DNA of 64,000 bases, from the NCBI GenBank assembly GCA_944989445.1, contig CALYLW010001186.1, forward strand, positions 244,655-308,654, given 5' to 3'. Below the pieces are notes generated by a model. The model was not told the origin of the DNA. It did not search any database and was given only the letters and a program-made list of their open reading frames with translations. Numbering within the stretch: position 1 is the stretch's first letter; every line of letters begins with the position of its first letter. Origin of the DNA: Ampullaceana balthica (Eukaryota; Mollusca; Gastropoda; Lymnaeidae). Shown in pieces: positions 34,351 to 46,883 of this stretch. The position numbers and the translations under genes were made by a program.

Positions 34351-34430
34351 GATAAATATATCATATTTAACAGGACTGCGATAAAGATAAATATATCATA
34401 TAGAATAAGACTGCGATAAAGTTTTTAAAT
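34351..34430. repeat. 35-bp minisatellite, two units
   Basis: Same unit as 7735-7845. Confidence 0.8.
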
Positions 34431-36687
34431 AAAATACAAACAGGAATTTACCGAGATGGCACTTTGCACAGGCGGTTACTCTACAGTCTACATGGTCTGG
34501 CCATTATAATAGCTTGGTAAGTGATAGATGTTGATACGTATTTTACAGTCTAAGGTTTATTTCAGAAGGAGACGAAAGTTAAAACTGCAATGAAAGTTTT
34601 ATTGAAGTATTTTTAAGAACAATCGAGAAAGAGATATAGACACCAAACACACATATACAAAAAACATATTCAGATTATTTGTTATTTTCCATTGCTTACC
34701 TGCCCATAAAAGCGTCCAGTTTAATTTATTTATTTTTCCATATCTATCAGCATCAATTTTTCTTTTATCTCAATCACTTGCCTTATCTTTCCTTCCAGGT
34801 GTCTTGCATGTTATTAAGTAGCTCGTACCTCCATGCACTATCTAACCCCCCCCCACTCCCGTTCCGTCGTGGCTTTGTTTTCTCGTGGCGTTATCAACCA
34901 GATGGTGTTAGGAAGATTTAGCCATCTCTAAAGTCGTTCATATTTGACTTTTTTCAAGACTATTGCTAATTGTGTGCACAGTTTATTGTTTAAAATAATG
35001 TATGTGTCCAAACTTAGGAGAGAATGCGTGTAGTTTACTGTTTACATCCTTACCTTGCGTGTGCACATAGTTGCTTTGAGATATAGTGGTATAACAGACG
35101 CCTTTTTAGTTGGGGGGTGGGATTGAGAGCGTGGGAGAAGGAAGGTTATTAAATGAGTCATCTGTCAACCCCCTTTCCAACGAACTTGATAAGCGGCCCC
35201 CGAACCTGTGTAAATTGTATTATGTACAGTCAACCTTTAGGTGTGTACTCACTTTGGTCCATTTTTATTCACTGAACACATGTTTCTAGAATTGAGTTTA
35301 TTTTACTGATAAATTCGAATGTCCACCCCTATTATTGACAAGCCTTTGTAATGTCCGTCCCGTAGCGTCCCAACTTGAGGCTGTTAATTGTAATATACTG
35401 CTGGACAGGACGTACGGGGAAATGTCAGATGCCAGAAGAAATCGTTCAGAGGACGGAAATGAAACTGTAGCTAATTGATTTATCTTTGTTGCGGTGATCG
35501 TTTGTCAGATCTGGAGTAAAAACTCATAAATTGAAGGTTTGGAGGGTGATGGAGTAATCCCTTGATTGCACTATTAAAGAAGTGCACTGATATTTTTCAC
35601 TGACATCGAAATGAGTAGATATGTAACCTTATTTCAATTGGATAGACTATGATATCTTGGCTTATCACGAGTTGAATGTATAGTATATTTGGACTTAACA
35701 CTGTTTGAACGTCTAGGACAGTGATGGCGAAGCTATGGCCCGTGTGTCACAGTCTGCACGCAGAGCCTCATCAGCCGATATCAATAAAATATTGTATTAC
35801 TTCCTTAATCTTACAAGCTGAGCCAAACCCCACTTTCCGTGTTTCATTGGAGTTTTGGCACTTTGTTATACATTAGTGGCTTTTGGTTGAATAAAGTTCG
35901 CCTCCACTGGTCTAGGATATTGGGTCTGACCGCAAGTTGAGGGCCATGATATTTTTTCTGTACACAAGTTAAAAGTTTATGGTATTTGGAGTGACCACAT
36001 GTGGAGAAATGTGGAGTGACCAGAAATTTTAAGTCTTGTCAGAACATTAGGACTGTCCTAAGTTTGAGTCAGCAAAATATGTAGCACCATGCAATTTTTA
36101 CATAAGCCGTTTACAATTTTCGCTAACACGCCTCGCTTTTTCCATTTTTGGTAAGCTTGCCAACAATATCATTGAACGCCATCAGAGCTGGGACTGGCAT
36201 TATTTCATACTCAATGGGCATTGGTAACTTCGAAAACATAATACATAGGCTAAGTCAATCAGACAATTCGACGTAACTGATCCTGAAAGACAGTTAAAAA
36301 TCTCTTACAGGTTTTATTTGCCATGCTATCGGTGTTTTCCAAAGAAACACTCATTATAACATTCTAACATGACTCAAGATAATGTTCAAGCAATGTCTCC
36401 TAAAAATTAGATTTTGATGTGTTTGAAATTCTCGATGCAATGCATTTTGTATGTTTTTGTAATGACATTAACAGTTAAGTGACAATAAACAATTAAACGA
36501 AAATGTCTTTATTTTCTATCTTCTTGCTTGCTTCGAACATTATACCGCTAAAGGCGTTATAACCCGTGGGAAACATGTGAAACCAAAGAAATACGTCAAC
36601 CACTTGTTACACAAACAAACTTGTGCCAAATGCCCCGTCCATGAGTTATACACCTTCCTAACCAATACATTTGTAAATGTCAAATGT
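34431..36687. repeat. Duplicated block D2, no gene
   Basis: Collinear with 7846-9990; many small insertions, deletions and substitutions. It contains a G-rich/C-rich pair near 35110-35175. D2 lacks the 28-bp array: it passes from AATACATTTGTAAATGT directly to the post-array flank at about 36688. Confidence 0.7.
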
Positions 36688-37430
36688 ACAGTCCAACAGT
36701 ATCTAAATCAAGGCGGGGGAAGGACAAGTTGCGCCTAATAAAATTGTGCCCGGAGGCCAGCACAGACAATAACATATTGTTGACATCAGCTTTAAAAACC
36801 TCAGCATTGCACAGTCCTGGGGAATTCTCGGCGAAGAGGATAAGGGATTCTCTCCGCAACTGCAATGCCGATGTTTTTAGCTGTAGATCTTTCTATGAAT
36901 GAGTTAAGCGTCTTTTTTAAACTACGCAAATTAAAATGACGTCATTTTCAATATTTAATTCGCTTTCCTTTCCAGTTGTGGGAATCGAACATCTCTCGTC
37001 CATATTTCCCGGTGTCGAACACGAAGTACGGGTCATTAATGGTGCCCTCCGGCCAACCCAGGATCTTCAGCCAACCTCTTAGTCCTGTGTGAATTCGCCC
37101 CATTAGGCACCGCCGCTGTACAGCCATTCCTCGCCCCTGGCGCCCGACGTATCAATAGCTAATTATCTCCCCATCAATCAGATATGGCAGACAGCTTGAA
37201 AACCTTATTTGACTATGAGAATGTAAGTGGCCGCAGTGCGGGTGTTGGTTTGTTGGGTTTAGTGTGAGGCACACGGTGCTTCAGATCTGGATTGATATAC
37301 GATTTTTGGTCATGTACCGCGTCAAATTTCCTCTCTGGGCCCGTGATTTCCTGTTGATATTTGCTCTTTGATTTCATAAATTCTGACGCATACAATTTTT
37401 TTCTCTCCAGGCTTTAAGTTCTTTTCTCTT
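36688..37430. repeat. Duplicated exon-like block D2
   Basis: Collinear with 10790-11510. Has the same acceptor-like CGCTTTCCTTTCCAG (AG at 36974-36975) and the same GC-richer stretch. The 60-codon frame open in D1 stops after about 42 codons here. Confidence 0.6.
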
Positions 37431-38270
37431 CGAGTTCATATCCTGTCTCACGATTTCCTTTCTAGTCTCACGATGTTATATCTATTCTCACAATTTCATC
37501 TCTAGTCTCACGACTTCATGTAGTCTCAGGATTTCATTTCTAATTTCATGATTTCTTCTCTACTCTTACGATTTCATATCTATTCTCACGACTTCACCCA
37601 TATTCTCAAGATTTCATTTCTAGTCTTACGATTTCATCTCTAGTCTCAGGATTTCATTTATAATTTCATGATTTCTTCTCTACTCTTACGATTTCATATC
37701 TATTCTCACGACTTCACCCATATTCTCAAGATTTCATTTCTAGTCTTACGATTTCATCTCTATTCTCACTATTTCATCTCTATTCTCACTATTTCATCTC
37801 TAGCCTCACGATTTTATCTTTATTCTCTTGATTTAATTTTTAATCCCATGATTTCATTTCTAATCTCACGATTTCATCTCTATTCTCAAGATTTCATCTG
37901 CAGTCTCACGATTTCATATCTAGTCTCACGATTTCATATCCGGTCTCACGATTTCATATCCAGTCTCACGATTTCATATCTCGTCTCACAATGTCAAAGT
38001 TAGTCTGTCGATTTTATATTCAGTCTCACGATTTCATCTCTATTCTCAAGATTTCATCTCCAGTATCACGATTTCATATCTCGTCTCACAATGTCAAAGT
38101 TTGTCTGTCGATTTCATACCCAGTCTCACGATTTCATATCCAGTCTCACGATTTCATCTCTATTCTCAAGATTTCATCTCTATTCTAAAGATTTCATTTC
38201 CAGTCTCACAATTTCATATCTCGTCTCACAATGTCAAAGCTAGACTGTCGATTTCTTATCAAAGTAAAAA
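37431..38270. repeat. Diverged 20-bp satellite
   Basis: About 40 diverged units (GATTTCATCTCTATTCTCA type) with nested duplications of about 120 bp (37540-37640 and 37660-37760). It is the unexpanded relative of the 3.5-kb array at 11511-15020. Open frames across it (for example 37668-38003) are artefacts of the repeat. Confidence 0.93.
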
Positions 38271-38364
38271 TCTTTATTTATTATAACACTAACCAATCCT
38301 TTATTACTTCAAACACCTTAAATATCATGTTAAGCATAACACTAAACATATTCTTAGTTATCGC

Positions 38365-38670
38365 CTTATGCACAATCTCAGATATCACCTTACACAACAT
38401 CTCATATATCACCTTATCCACCATCTCAGCTATAACCATACAACATCTCATATATCACCTTATCCACCATCTCAGATATCACCATACAACATCTCATATA
38501 TCACCTTATCCACCATCTCAGATATCACCATACAACATCTCATATATCTCCTTATCCACCATCTCAGATATCACCATACAACATATCATATATCACCTTA
38601 TCCACCATCTCAGCTATAACCATACAACATCTCATATATCACCTTATCCACCATCTCAGATATCACCAGG
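38365..38670. repeat. 46-bp dimeric minisatellite
   Basis: Units pair CATCTCATATATCACCTTAT and CCACCATCTCAGATATCACC with CATACAA. Counterpart of the 24-bp array at 15130-15335. Confidence 0.9.
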
Positions 38671-39370
38671 TGTTATCTAACAAATAAACCAATGAATGCA
38701 TACTCCATTAATCAGTGCCGAAGCCCCATTAATATCAAAACATTCGTACAAAGAAATTTTAAAAAAAATAACGTTGTGATGATCTTATGTTTATACTAAT
38801 AGACTTTCACTCATTGATCATAGAAACTAGACAGCGCTCTTTGCTCGATTTTATGCCGCCCAGGGTCAGATTAGTGTGGGGGGGTCGGGGGTGGTGGTTA
38901 TTGTCTTGGAGAATTTAACCCGATGTAAAGCCTCACCAATCTTCACTACGTCGAATCCATGATTAAATTCTATTTATTTATTGGAAAAAAATCTTCTTCC
39001 ACTTTCTTAAGACAACTTGCCTCGGGTATTTTAACCCACATTAAACTCATGCTGGAGCTCAACAACCAACATTACCTGGACATTGGCACAGACCCTCAGT
39101 TCTTGTTTTTCTATGAACATTTTAAGTATATTTTTTGTCCGGGGGTTGGGCGGGGGTGAGGGAGTAGGTTGAGGGGGGGTGGGGGTGAGGAAGGAAGGTC
39201 GTCAAAAGTTGAGTGTACCAAACAAATTGATCTGATCTTTAAAAGGTTTGCCGATCCATCATCAGGAATTGATGACGTCATGCAGTTCACCAACATTCCT
39301 ATGGAGGCAATCGATGTAGAAACAAGTTCGTGTCTAGAGAGAGTTATCTTTTCATTAGTGGAGTGTGAAC
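38671..39370. repeat. Duplicated block D2, right end
   Basis: Collinear with 15836-16480. Includes a G-rich run at 39135-39195 and the TGACGTCA site near 39275. Two open frames here look more protein-like than in D1 (38959-39159 with FLRQLASGILTHIKLMLEL; 39169-39378 with FKRFADPSSGIDDVMQFTN), but without homology I do not call them genes. Confidence 0.5.
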
Positions 39371-39734
39371 ATGTTTAACGTAGAGTGCACTATGAAACAC
39401 AGATCTATTATAGCTGAAATATTTTGTTTCATTGTGATTAAGATTTTTAAATTTCTACAACTAATTAATAATAGATTTTTAAAAATTGTACCTTATTGTG
39501 TCAATAAAATCAATTCTAAACTATGTAAATTGTTATGACAAAAAATGACTTGACCTTGCATCAAAGTCACGTATTTTTAGTAGTCGGGGGCGTATTCATT
39601 ATTGGTTAATCGGATTCTAACACGTTGTGTTTAGGACAAAAGCAGAGGTTACAATCGATGTACTACCTTCTTGGAATATCGGCATATAAGTGGCTTCTAA
39701 GGGGTATACTTCCGGTTACTAGATGGCGTGCGCT
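39371..39734. other. No recognised feature
   Basis: AT-rich then mixed sequence with no convincing frame or repeat. Confidence 0.5.
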
Positions 39735-40160
39735 CTGCAACTAGGGGACATAAGCCTTGCTACTAGGGGACATAAACCATGCAACTAGGGGACATAAGCC
39801 TTGCTACTAGGGGACATAAACCATGCAACTAGGGGACATAAGCCTTGCTACTAGGGGACATAAACCCTGCAACTAGGGGACATAATCCTTGCTACTATGG
39901 GACATAAACCCTGCAACTAGGGGACATAAAACCTGCAACTAGGGGACATAATCCTTGCTACTAGGGGACATAAACCGTGCAACTAGGGGACATAAGCCTT
40001 GCTACTAGGGGGCATAAACCGTGCAACTAGGGGACATAAGCCTTGCTACTAGGGGACATAAACCGTGCTACTAGGGGACATAATCCTTGCTACTAGGGGA
40101 CATAAACCCTGCAACTAGGGGACATAATCCTTGCTACTCGGGGACATAAACCCTGCTATT
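39735..40160. repeat. 22-bp minisatellite (about 19 units)
   Basis: Unit CTAGGGGACATAAACCCTGC plus two bases; GCAA and GCTA endings alternate, giving a 44-bp dimer over much of the array. Confidence 0.95.
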
Positions 40161-41490
40161 ATGGACGGGAAACCTACACTACTAGTAGTAAATTTACTTG
40201 TCTATTACTGGGGATGCACCACGCCTCAAAGGACAATATATCTTTCTACTAAGAGGAATGCAAATTGATACAAATGGCAATTGGCCCTTCTTCTATGCCA
40301 ATATACATTGTTCCAGTGGAAATGAACCCTGGTACTCGCGACATACACACTTCTAGTAGAACACATGGCGCCAACCAAGGCTGGCTCCGCCCATGGCTGT
40401 GTATTAAAGCTGACCGTGAAAACCATCAATCATCAATGCCTTGTGTCAGTGAGAAACATCTCTCTCTACTCAGCTCATGAGCCTCATCCGATGGATTTCA
40501 TGACACACCACGATCTAATGATGTCAGATCGCCAAGTGTACTTTGAACCTAGGCGATCGAGGCAGCTTTTGTTCACAGTGTGATATTATTAATAGCTATG
40601 AATATTCCCCCGTAAACAAACCAGTGTACACAAAAGCCTCAGTATGTATGCAGACATAATTCGTACATCTTATGTTATCCAAACATCATCACCCACAACT
40701 CTACCAGCCCCCCTTCACCCCGTAGTCTGGTCTCACCCCCTACCCAACACAGCCCTAACTGTAACCGGAAGTATTTAATGACAGTAAATAACTGGCCGGC
40801 TCGCCTGTTTTTACAGCCGCGGGAAGATTACTTTCGATTTTCGGGTAGTTTTCTGGGGTCATGGCGGCCATTTGTTAAGTTCTCTACCATCCAAACCTTA
40901 TGATCTGTAAGCAACAATTAAATTGATCTTTTCGGGGGTGCGTGTTGTTATTATTTGTTTAGTTTCATTGGAAGTACAAGGACTAAACTAGATCAGTGGT
41001 GGACTGATTATTTCTTGTTGCGTTGAGTGATGAGTTTAGTCACTTATGAGACGGCTTGCAACTCTCTCGGTAGAGATCTGAAGTTGCTGACAATAGATTC
41101 GGGTATCGAGAAGAGTTTTAAATATGTGCGCATATATATGTACATATATATATAAATACAAGGTGTGGGGTGTCACAGGGAATGAACCCTTGAGAGTATG
41201 AATAGGATTCAGGAAAGGAATGCGTGACAAAATGACTGAAGTCAAGATTTATTTGAATGCGGGTATTAGCTGGACAGAGTTAAGATCTTTATAGAAAATA
41301 GACTTTAACCAGATGCACTAAAAGTAAATGGCTGTGCGTCTGTGCATGGACAGATTGTATTTGTTGTTATTTGGTTGAATTATGTTAGAATTGATTGTAT
41401 CACGTTCTAGTGTGAATAGACTGGGTAACGATTCCTCATTTTAAACAATGTCGAGGATGTGTTTGAAACTAGGTGATTTGGATTATCACA
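40161..41490. other. GC-richer unique interval, no gene assigned
   Basis: Around 40260-40590 the sequence is more balanced in base composition and has overlapping frames (40265-40480, 40365-40583) without recognisable domains. The rest holds no clear repeat except a short ATATATGTACATATATAT palindrome near 41130. It could contain exons, but nothing proves it. Confidence 0.35.
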
Positions 41491-41496
41491 GTCAAA

Positions 41497-42508
41497 AAAT
41501 CTAACCACATTATCTAACGACATCTAACCACATTATCTAACGACATCTAACCACATTATCTAACGACATCTAACCACATTATCTAACGACATCTAACCAC
41601 ATTATCTAACGACATCTAACCACATTATCTAACGACATCTAACCACATTATCTAACGACATCTAACCACATTATCTAACGACATCTAACCACATTATCTA
41701 ACGACATCTAACCACATTATCTAACGACATCTAACCACATTATCTAACGACATCTAACCACATTATCTAACGACATCTAACCACATTATCTAACGACATC
41801 TAACCACATTATCTAACGACATCTAACCACATTATCTAACGACATCTAACCACATTATCTAACGACATCTAACCACATTATCTAACGACATCTAACCACA
41901 TTATCTAACGACATCTAACCACATTATCTAACGACATCTAACCACATTATCTAACGACATCTAACCACATTATCTAACGACATCTAACCACATTATCTAA
42001 CGACATCTAACCACATTATCTAACGACATCTAACCACATTATCTAACGACATCTAACCACATTATCTAACGACATCTAACCACATTATCTAACGACATCT
42101 AACCACATTATCTAACGACATCTAACCACATTATCTAACGACATCTAACCACATTATCTAACGACATCTAACCACATTATCTAACGACATCTAACCACAT
42201 TATCTAACGACATCTAACCACATTATCTAACGACATCTAACCACATTATCTAACGACATCTAACCACATTATCTAACGACATCTAACCACATATCTAACA
42301 CATCTAACCACATATATCACATCTAACCACATTATCTAACGACATCTAACCACATTATCTAACGACATCTAACCACATTATCTAACGACATCTAACCACA
42401 TTATCTAACGACATCTAACCACATTGTCTAACGACATCTAACCACATTATCTAACGACATCTAACCACATTATCTAACGACATCTAACCACATTATCTAA
42501 CGACATCT
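41497..42508. repeat. 23-bp minisatellite (about 44 units), nearly perfect
   Basis: Unit ACATTATCTAACGACATCTA plus ACC. Copies are essentially identical except for a small deleted patch at 42290-42325 and one G at 42426. Such homogeneity means very recent expansion. It runs without a gap into the reverse transcriptase frame. Confidence 0.97.
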
Positions 42509-42510
42509 AC

Positions 42511-43839
42511 ATGGTGTTCGCTGCCAGGCAGCTGCTGGAGAAATGTCATGAGCAGAACTCTGATCTGTTCTCCACCTATGTCGACCTGACCAAGGCCTTT
42601 GACACTGTTGGTAGAGAGGGTCTGTGGAAGATCATGGCCAAGTACGGTTGCCCAAGGAAATTCATCGTCTTGGTGCAACAATTCCATGAAGGCATGCAGG
42701 CCAGAGTCCAGGACAGCGGGGAGTTTTCTGATCCTTTCCCAGTCACAAACGGAGTCAAGCAGGGCTGCGTCCTGGCACCAACACTGTTTAGCCTCATGTT
42801 TTCCGCCATGCTGACAGAGGCCTTCAGAGACGAGGATGTTGGTGTCAACCTGAAATACCGCACAGATGGCAAGCTGTTCAACCTTCGGAGGCTCCAGGCA
42901 AAAACCAAGGTTATGACAGACATCATCAGAGACCTGCTGTTCGCTGATGACTGTGCCCTCAACGCTGTCTCAGAAGCCGACATGCAACGCAGTGTAAACC
43001 TGTTCTCCAGTGCCTGCACAAACTTTGGTCTGTCAATCAACACCAAGAAGACTGAGGTCCTCCATCAGCCTGCGCCTGGAAGACCCTACGTAGAGCCCAA
43101 CATCACTGTCAACGGCCAGAGACTCAATACAGTGCACCGGTTCACATACCTAGGCAGCACACTGTCTCAAAATGTCACCATCGATGACGAAGTGAACGTC
43201 AGAATTGCCAGAGCCAGCTCCACTTTTGGCAGGTTGTACCCTAATGTCTGGAACAGAAGAGGCATTACCATCCAGACCAAGCTGAAAGTGTACAGGGAAG
43301 TGGTGCTCCCCACACTGCTTTATGCTTGTGAAACTTGGACTGTTTATCAGCGCCATGCAAGAAAGCTGAACCACTTTCATATAACAAGCCTCAGGAAGAT
43401 TCTCGGCATAAAGTGGCAGAACAAAATTCCAGACACAGTGGCACTGACCAAGGCAGGTCTCCCCAGCATCTTCACCCTCCTGATGCAGTCCCAGCTTCAC
43501 TGGGCAGGGCACGTTGTCCGAATGCCAGACGAGAGACTGCCAAAGAGAATCTTCTATGGTGAGCTCCAGTATGGCCAGCGGTCCCACGGTGGGCAAAAGA
43601 AACGCTTCAAAGACACACTGAAAGCCTCAATGAAAGCGTTTGCCATAAATCCAGACACGTGGGAACGAGCTGCAATGGACCGATCCCCCTGGCGCTCTTC
43701 CATCCACGAAGGTGCCAGGTCATGCGAGGCAAACCGGATTACCGCCACAGAAAAGAAGAGGCAAGCCCGAAAGGCCCATGCTGTCAACCCTCCAGGAGAT
43801 GTCGCACTCGCCCCTTGTCCCTTCTGTTCCCGAACATAG
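42511..43839 (+). CDS. LINE reverse transcriptase, 5'-truncated, 442 codons
   Basis: C-terminal half of a non-LTR retrotransposon ORF2. RT motif A YVDLTKAFD (catalytic Asp about residue 25), GVKQGCVLAPTLFSL (about 81-95), motif C LLFADDC (Asp 146-147), then NTKKTEVLHQP, FTYLGSTLS, LLYACETWTVY (about 270), QLHWAGHVVRMPDERLPKR and GGQKKRFKDTLKASMK, the C-terminal region seen in many mollusc and vertebrate LINE copies often auto-annotated as craniofacial development protein 2-like. It ends at CPFCSRT and a stop, half way through the expected terminal zinc finger. Fingers and endonuclease upstream of motif A are missing, so the ATG is not a genuine start. The GC-rich coding contrasts with AT-rich flanks, and the lack of stops implies a young copy. 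Confidence 0.93.
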   Translation: MVFAARQLLEKCHEQNSDLFSTYVDLTKAFDTVGREGLWKIMAKYGCPRKFIVLVQQFHEGMQARVQDSGEFSDPFPVTNGVKQGCVLAPTLFSLMFSAMLTEAFRDEDVGVNLKYRTDGKLFNLRRLQAKTKVMTDIIRDLLFADDCALNAVSEADMQRSVNLFSSACTNFGLSINTKKTEVLHQPAPGRPYVEPNITVNGQRLNTVHRFTYLGSTLSQNVTIDDEVNVRIARASSTFGRLYPNVWNRRGITIQTKLKVYREVVLPTLLYACETWTVYQRHARKLNHFHITSLRKILGIKWQNKIPDTVALTKAGLPSIFTLLMQSQLHWAGHVVRMPDERLPKRIFYGELQYGQRSHGGQKKRFKDTLKASMKAFAINPDTWERAAMDRSPWRSSIHEGARSCEANRITATEKKRQARKAHAVNPPGDVALAPCPFCSRT

Positions 43840-44754
43840 CACATATCTAAGCTAATTGTTTCTGTCTATAATATTAAGTTTTAAAAAAAATGAAATTAAT
43901 CCCAACTGTCTACATTGTTAACGTTATCTTTAACAATTTAAAAATCAACATAATGGAATCCATCTATTATAGCACGCACCAATGACATGGGTTTATTTAT
44001 AGAGCAGTAAATAGCGAGTGTATGAATCAATGATGAGGAAATATATAACATATAATTGTAAACGATACTCTAATCTATCTCCGAGCTTCCCTTTAAAATC
44101 CAACACTTTTCTCACACTTCGGACGTTAGAAATATCATAATTTTGGGCTTGGCTTTGAGGCGTATTTTCTGAGTGTAAAAAAATTGACGTCCGTCATGAT
44201 CTTCTAGAGTAGATGTGACTTCTATCAGTAAACAAGGCACAAGTTAGGGGTGAGCTATGCTCACATTGCTAATTTTACTAATGGAATTTTTTTATTTTCT
44301 AACAAAATTTAAGTACTCATTAATTGTGAGTATTTATTTTTTCTAAAATATTAGGCTAGATTTACATCTCCATTATTTATAACGTAAATCAGTGACGTAG
44401 CTAGTGTGTATTTTACCCGATGTCCTTATATTATTGTGTAGCCTATGCATCCCTCAACCGATTCAAACGATTAATTTATTCTAGTAAAAAAAAATGATTC
44501 CACAGTCCTTTCCTCAAAAATTGGAATTGTTAATTGATATTCCATTCAGTACATTATAGAAAAACTCAATTTTGTGAAGTAGTTTGATATACTTCCGTAT
44601 AGGTTTCTGGCATTTTTAAAAAAAGGACACTTGTAAGTTTGTTCAATTACCTTTCTTCCGTATAAAATTTCCATCCATCTCTGTGGATTGGCCCTGCGTA
44701 TAAAATTTAGTATATTTTAGCGAAAATAACAAATGACTATGTAGTATTGAAGAA

Positions 44755-45235
44755 ACTTGTTTTATTTTCTGTTGAATCTGTAAATAAAATACTACTTAAG
44801 TTTAAGTTGCATTCACATCAGTGCTGCACCACAAAGCACCGTTACGAACATATTTAATGTGCCGATATACTTGAGAAAACTTATCTGCTGAGATCAATAT
44901 CAATATTTGTATTTTAAAAAATTACTTTTTAAAGTAAATTTAAATGCTATAAAACTTAATACTAATAATTTGTATTACTTAAATATTTCATTCTGTATGA
45001 CTTACATTTAGCAAATAAAATGACATTTAGAAGGTAAACAACGTTTTTAATGTCTGTATCTTATAATAGTTCAATCAATGAAATTATTTCATTATGCATT
45101 ATTTATGTAATTTTCTAATTTTTGAAGGGTACACTCTGAGGGTGGCTGGTTACAAATGAAACAAAATTTTATCTTATTCAAGTGCCATGCCACTTGATTT
45201 CGCTCCCTACAATAATGGATACAATGGAAATGAAT
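44755..45235 (+). repeat. Dispersed repeat R, copy without hAT insertion
   Basis: Matches 56990-57105 joined to 58290-58700. Landmarks: CATCAGTGCTGCACCA, ATATTTAATGTGCC, TTTTTGAAGGG, and the CAAGTGCCATGCCACTTG motif at 45179-45196. It carries ATTTAATG once, and so serves as the empty site for the hAT element. Confidence 0.85.
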
Positions 45236-46883
45236 TGTATCGTATATAAGCTTTATATGAGCTTTATAAATATGTTTTATAAATATGTGTTAAAATATGT
45301 ATCATAATGGCCTTCAATGGAAAAAAGGATTACAGCATGCACACATTGTGATTTAGTTTATAGACAATATTACACAAGAATAATTGATGAAGTCATCTCA
45401 GCATAAATACCAGACATTGCCATTGATACAGGCTTATTAGAAGTTGTTACAAAATATAATATATGGTTTATGTAGAGAGATGGACTGTTAGATGTGGAGT
45501 TTAAAGATGTTTATATAAATGTAATGTTAACATAGAGTTTTACCCAACGTTTCACAAAATGGTTTAAAAGAAACAAGCTAGAAATGTAAGAAGATCATTT
45601 TAAAAAGAGAATGTATGATCTAACGCATCAACAAACTCTGTTAATGGCTCAGTGGAAGTTAGCACAGTTAAGATCAACTGTCTACTAATGTAATGGCAGC
45701 ACAAACTGAAAACATGTAAAGGGAACATTTCTAAGATATTGTTTAAAATGAAAGATGGCACGCATGAAAGTCTTTAAAAATATATACATTTATTGTAGTG
45801 TCAAAGGACTTTCTTAATTTTTTTTACTGATTTTTTATTTATATTACTAACTGATCCCAGCAAAACAAACTGCATCAACCCAAACGAGAATATACTTGTG
45901 CCTAATAATTTCTCACACGACTCGAGGATTTGGGGGAGCGTCGTAAAACTGCCGACAGTCGAAAACACATCTTGTCAGTTTTAAAACCCTGAAAAGTGTA
46001 AAAATATGATTTTGAAAAGGATTATGATTAAATGTTTCGAGTCAAAACGACACGGAGAAACCATATTACAGTTGGAATTTATTTGAAAGTTTAAAGTCCA
46101 ATATAATGGTTATATGTTTAACGGCCACACCATTGTAGACATAATGAAAAATCGTACATGTCAACAAAAAAACGAGTAAAAAGTATAAATACTTAAGGTA
46201 AAATTATCAGTACATGAGATGTGCAAAAAAGATTAGTAGTTTCAATTACGTTATAATATGTAAAATGTCAAAAAGACAAGATTAATAATGAAAATTACGG
46301 TGACCCGTCAAAACGGCAACGGACAAATTGTTAATATTTTTGAACAAATACTTTTTTTTTCATTTTAAGCTTTTGTCAACTTTTTCAACCTTAAATAAAG
46401 TGTTAAAATTGTAAAATTGTATCTTGTGATGCTATTATATTGTATCTTGTCAACAAACAGCCGCAAATTGTACCGTTTTGCGTGATGGCTATTAAATCCA
46501 CTATTGTGATGTCATTATTATTGTTTATTATTAGAAAAACCTGGCACTGAATAGTAGAGCAAAAATAAGAATTTAATATTTGATTGGACATTTTACTTTT
46601 AGTCCATCTATTAGTCCGGTGCCGTTTTGTCGGTGAACCGAAAATTACTAATGATAAAATTATCAGTAAATATGAAGTGATGTCTACAAAGACTTACAGT
46701 TAGTAATGTAAAGTTTGTTTGTACTCTGAAGTGACTCCTTTAATAAAACTACTAAAATATTTTAGAAAATGCAAACATGGACAGCAGCTTGTTTTCATTT
46801 GATTCAGTGTATGATTGATATGAGAAACCAAGTGTTTTATTGAATTAATAAAGTAGGATCGAAGTCAAGTGGCGTGCCACTTG
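45179..46883. mobile_element. Possible 1.7-kb unit bounded by inverted CAAGTG..CACTTG motifs
   Basis: CAAGTGCCATGCCACTTG plus ATTTCGCTCCCTAC at the left, and the inverted counterpart GTAGGATCGAAGT plus CAAGTGGCGTGCCACTTG at 46851-46883. The inside also has an inverted GCCGTTTTGTCGGTGAACC box (46621-46639) that accompanies the motif elsewhere. Inverted placement may be coincidence of two repeats. Confidence 0.35.

Noticed and set aside
37668..38680. Overlapping frames over the 20-bp and 46-bp arrays
   Set aside because: Repeat artefacts with no unique sequence.
40265..40583. Two overlapping 71-72 codon frames in a GC-richer stretch
   Set aside because: No recognisable domain, overlap in different phases, no splice or promoter evidence; kept only as an interval note.
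42576..43844. Antisense and off-frame ORFs (42576-43046, 43150-43596, 43554-43844 and others)
   Set aside because: Shadows of the GC-rich reverse transcriptase coding region in other frames.
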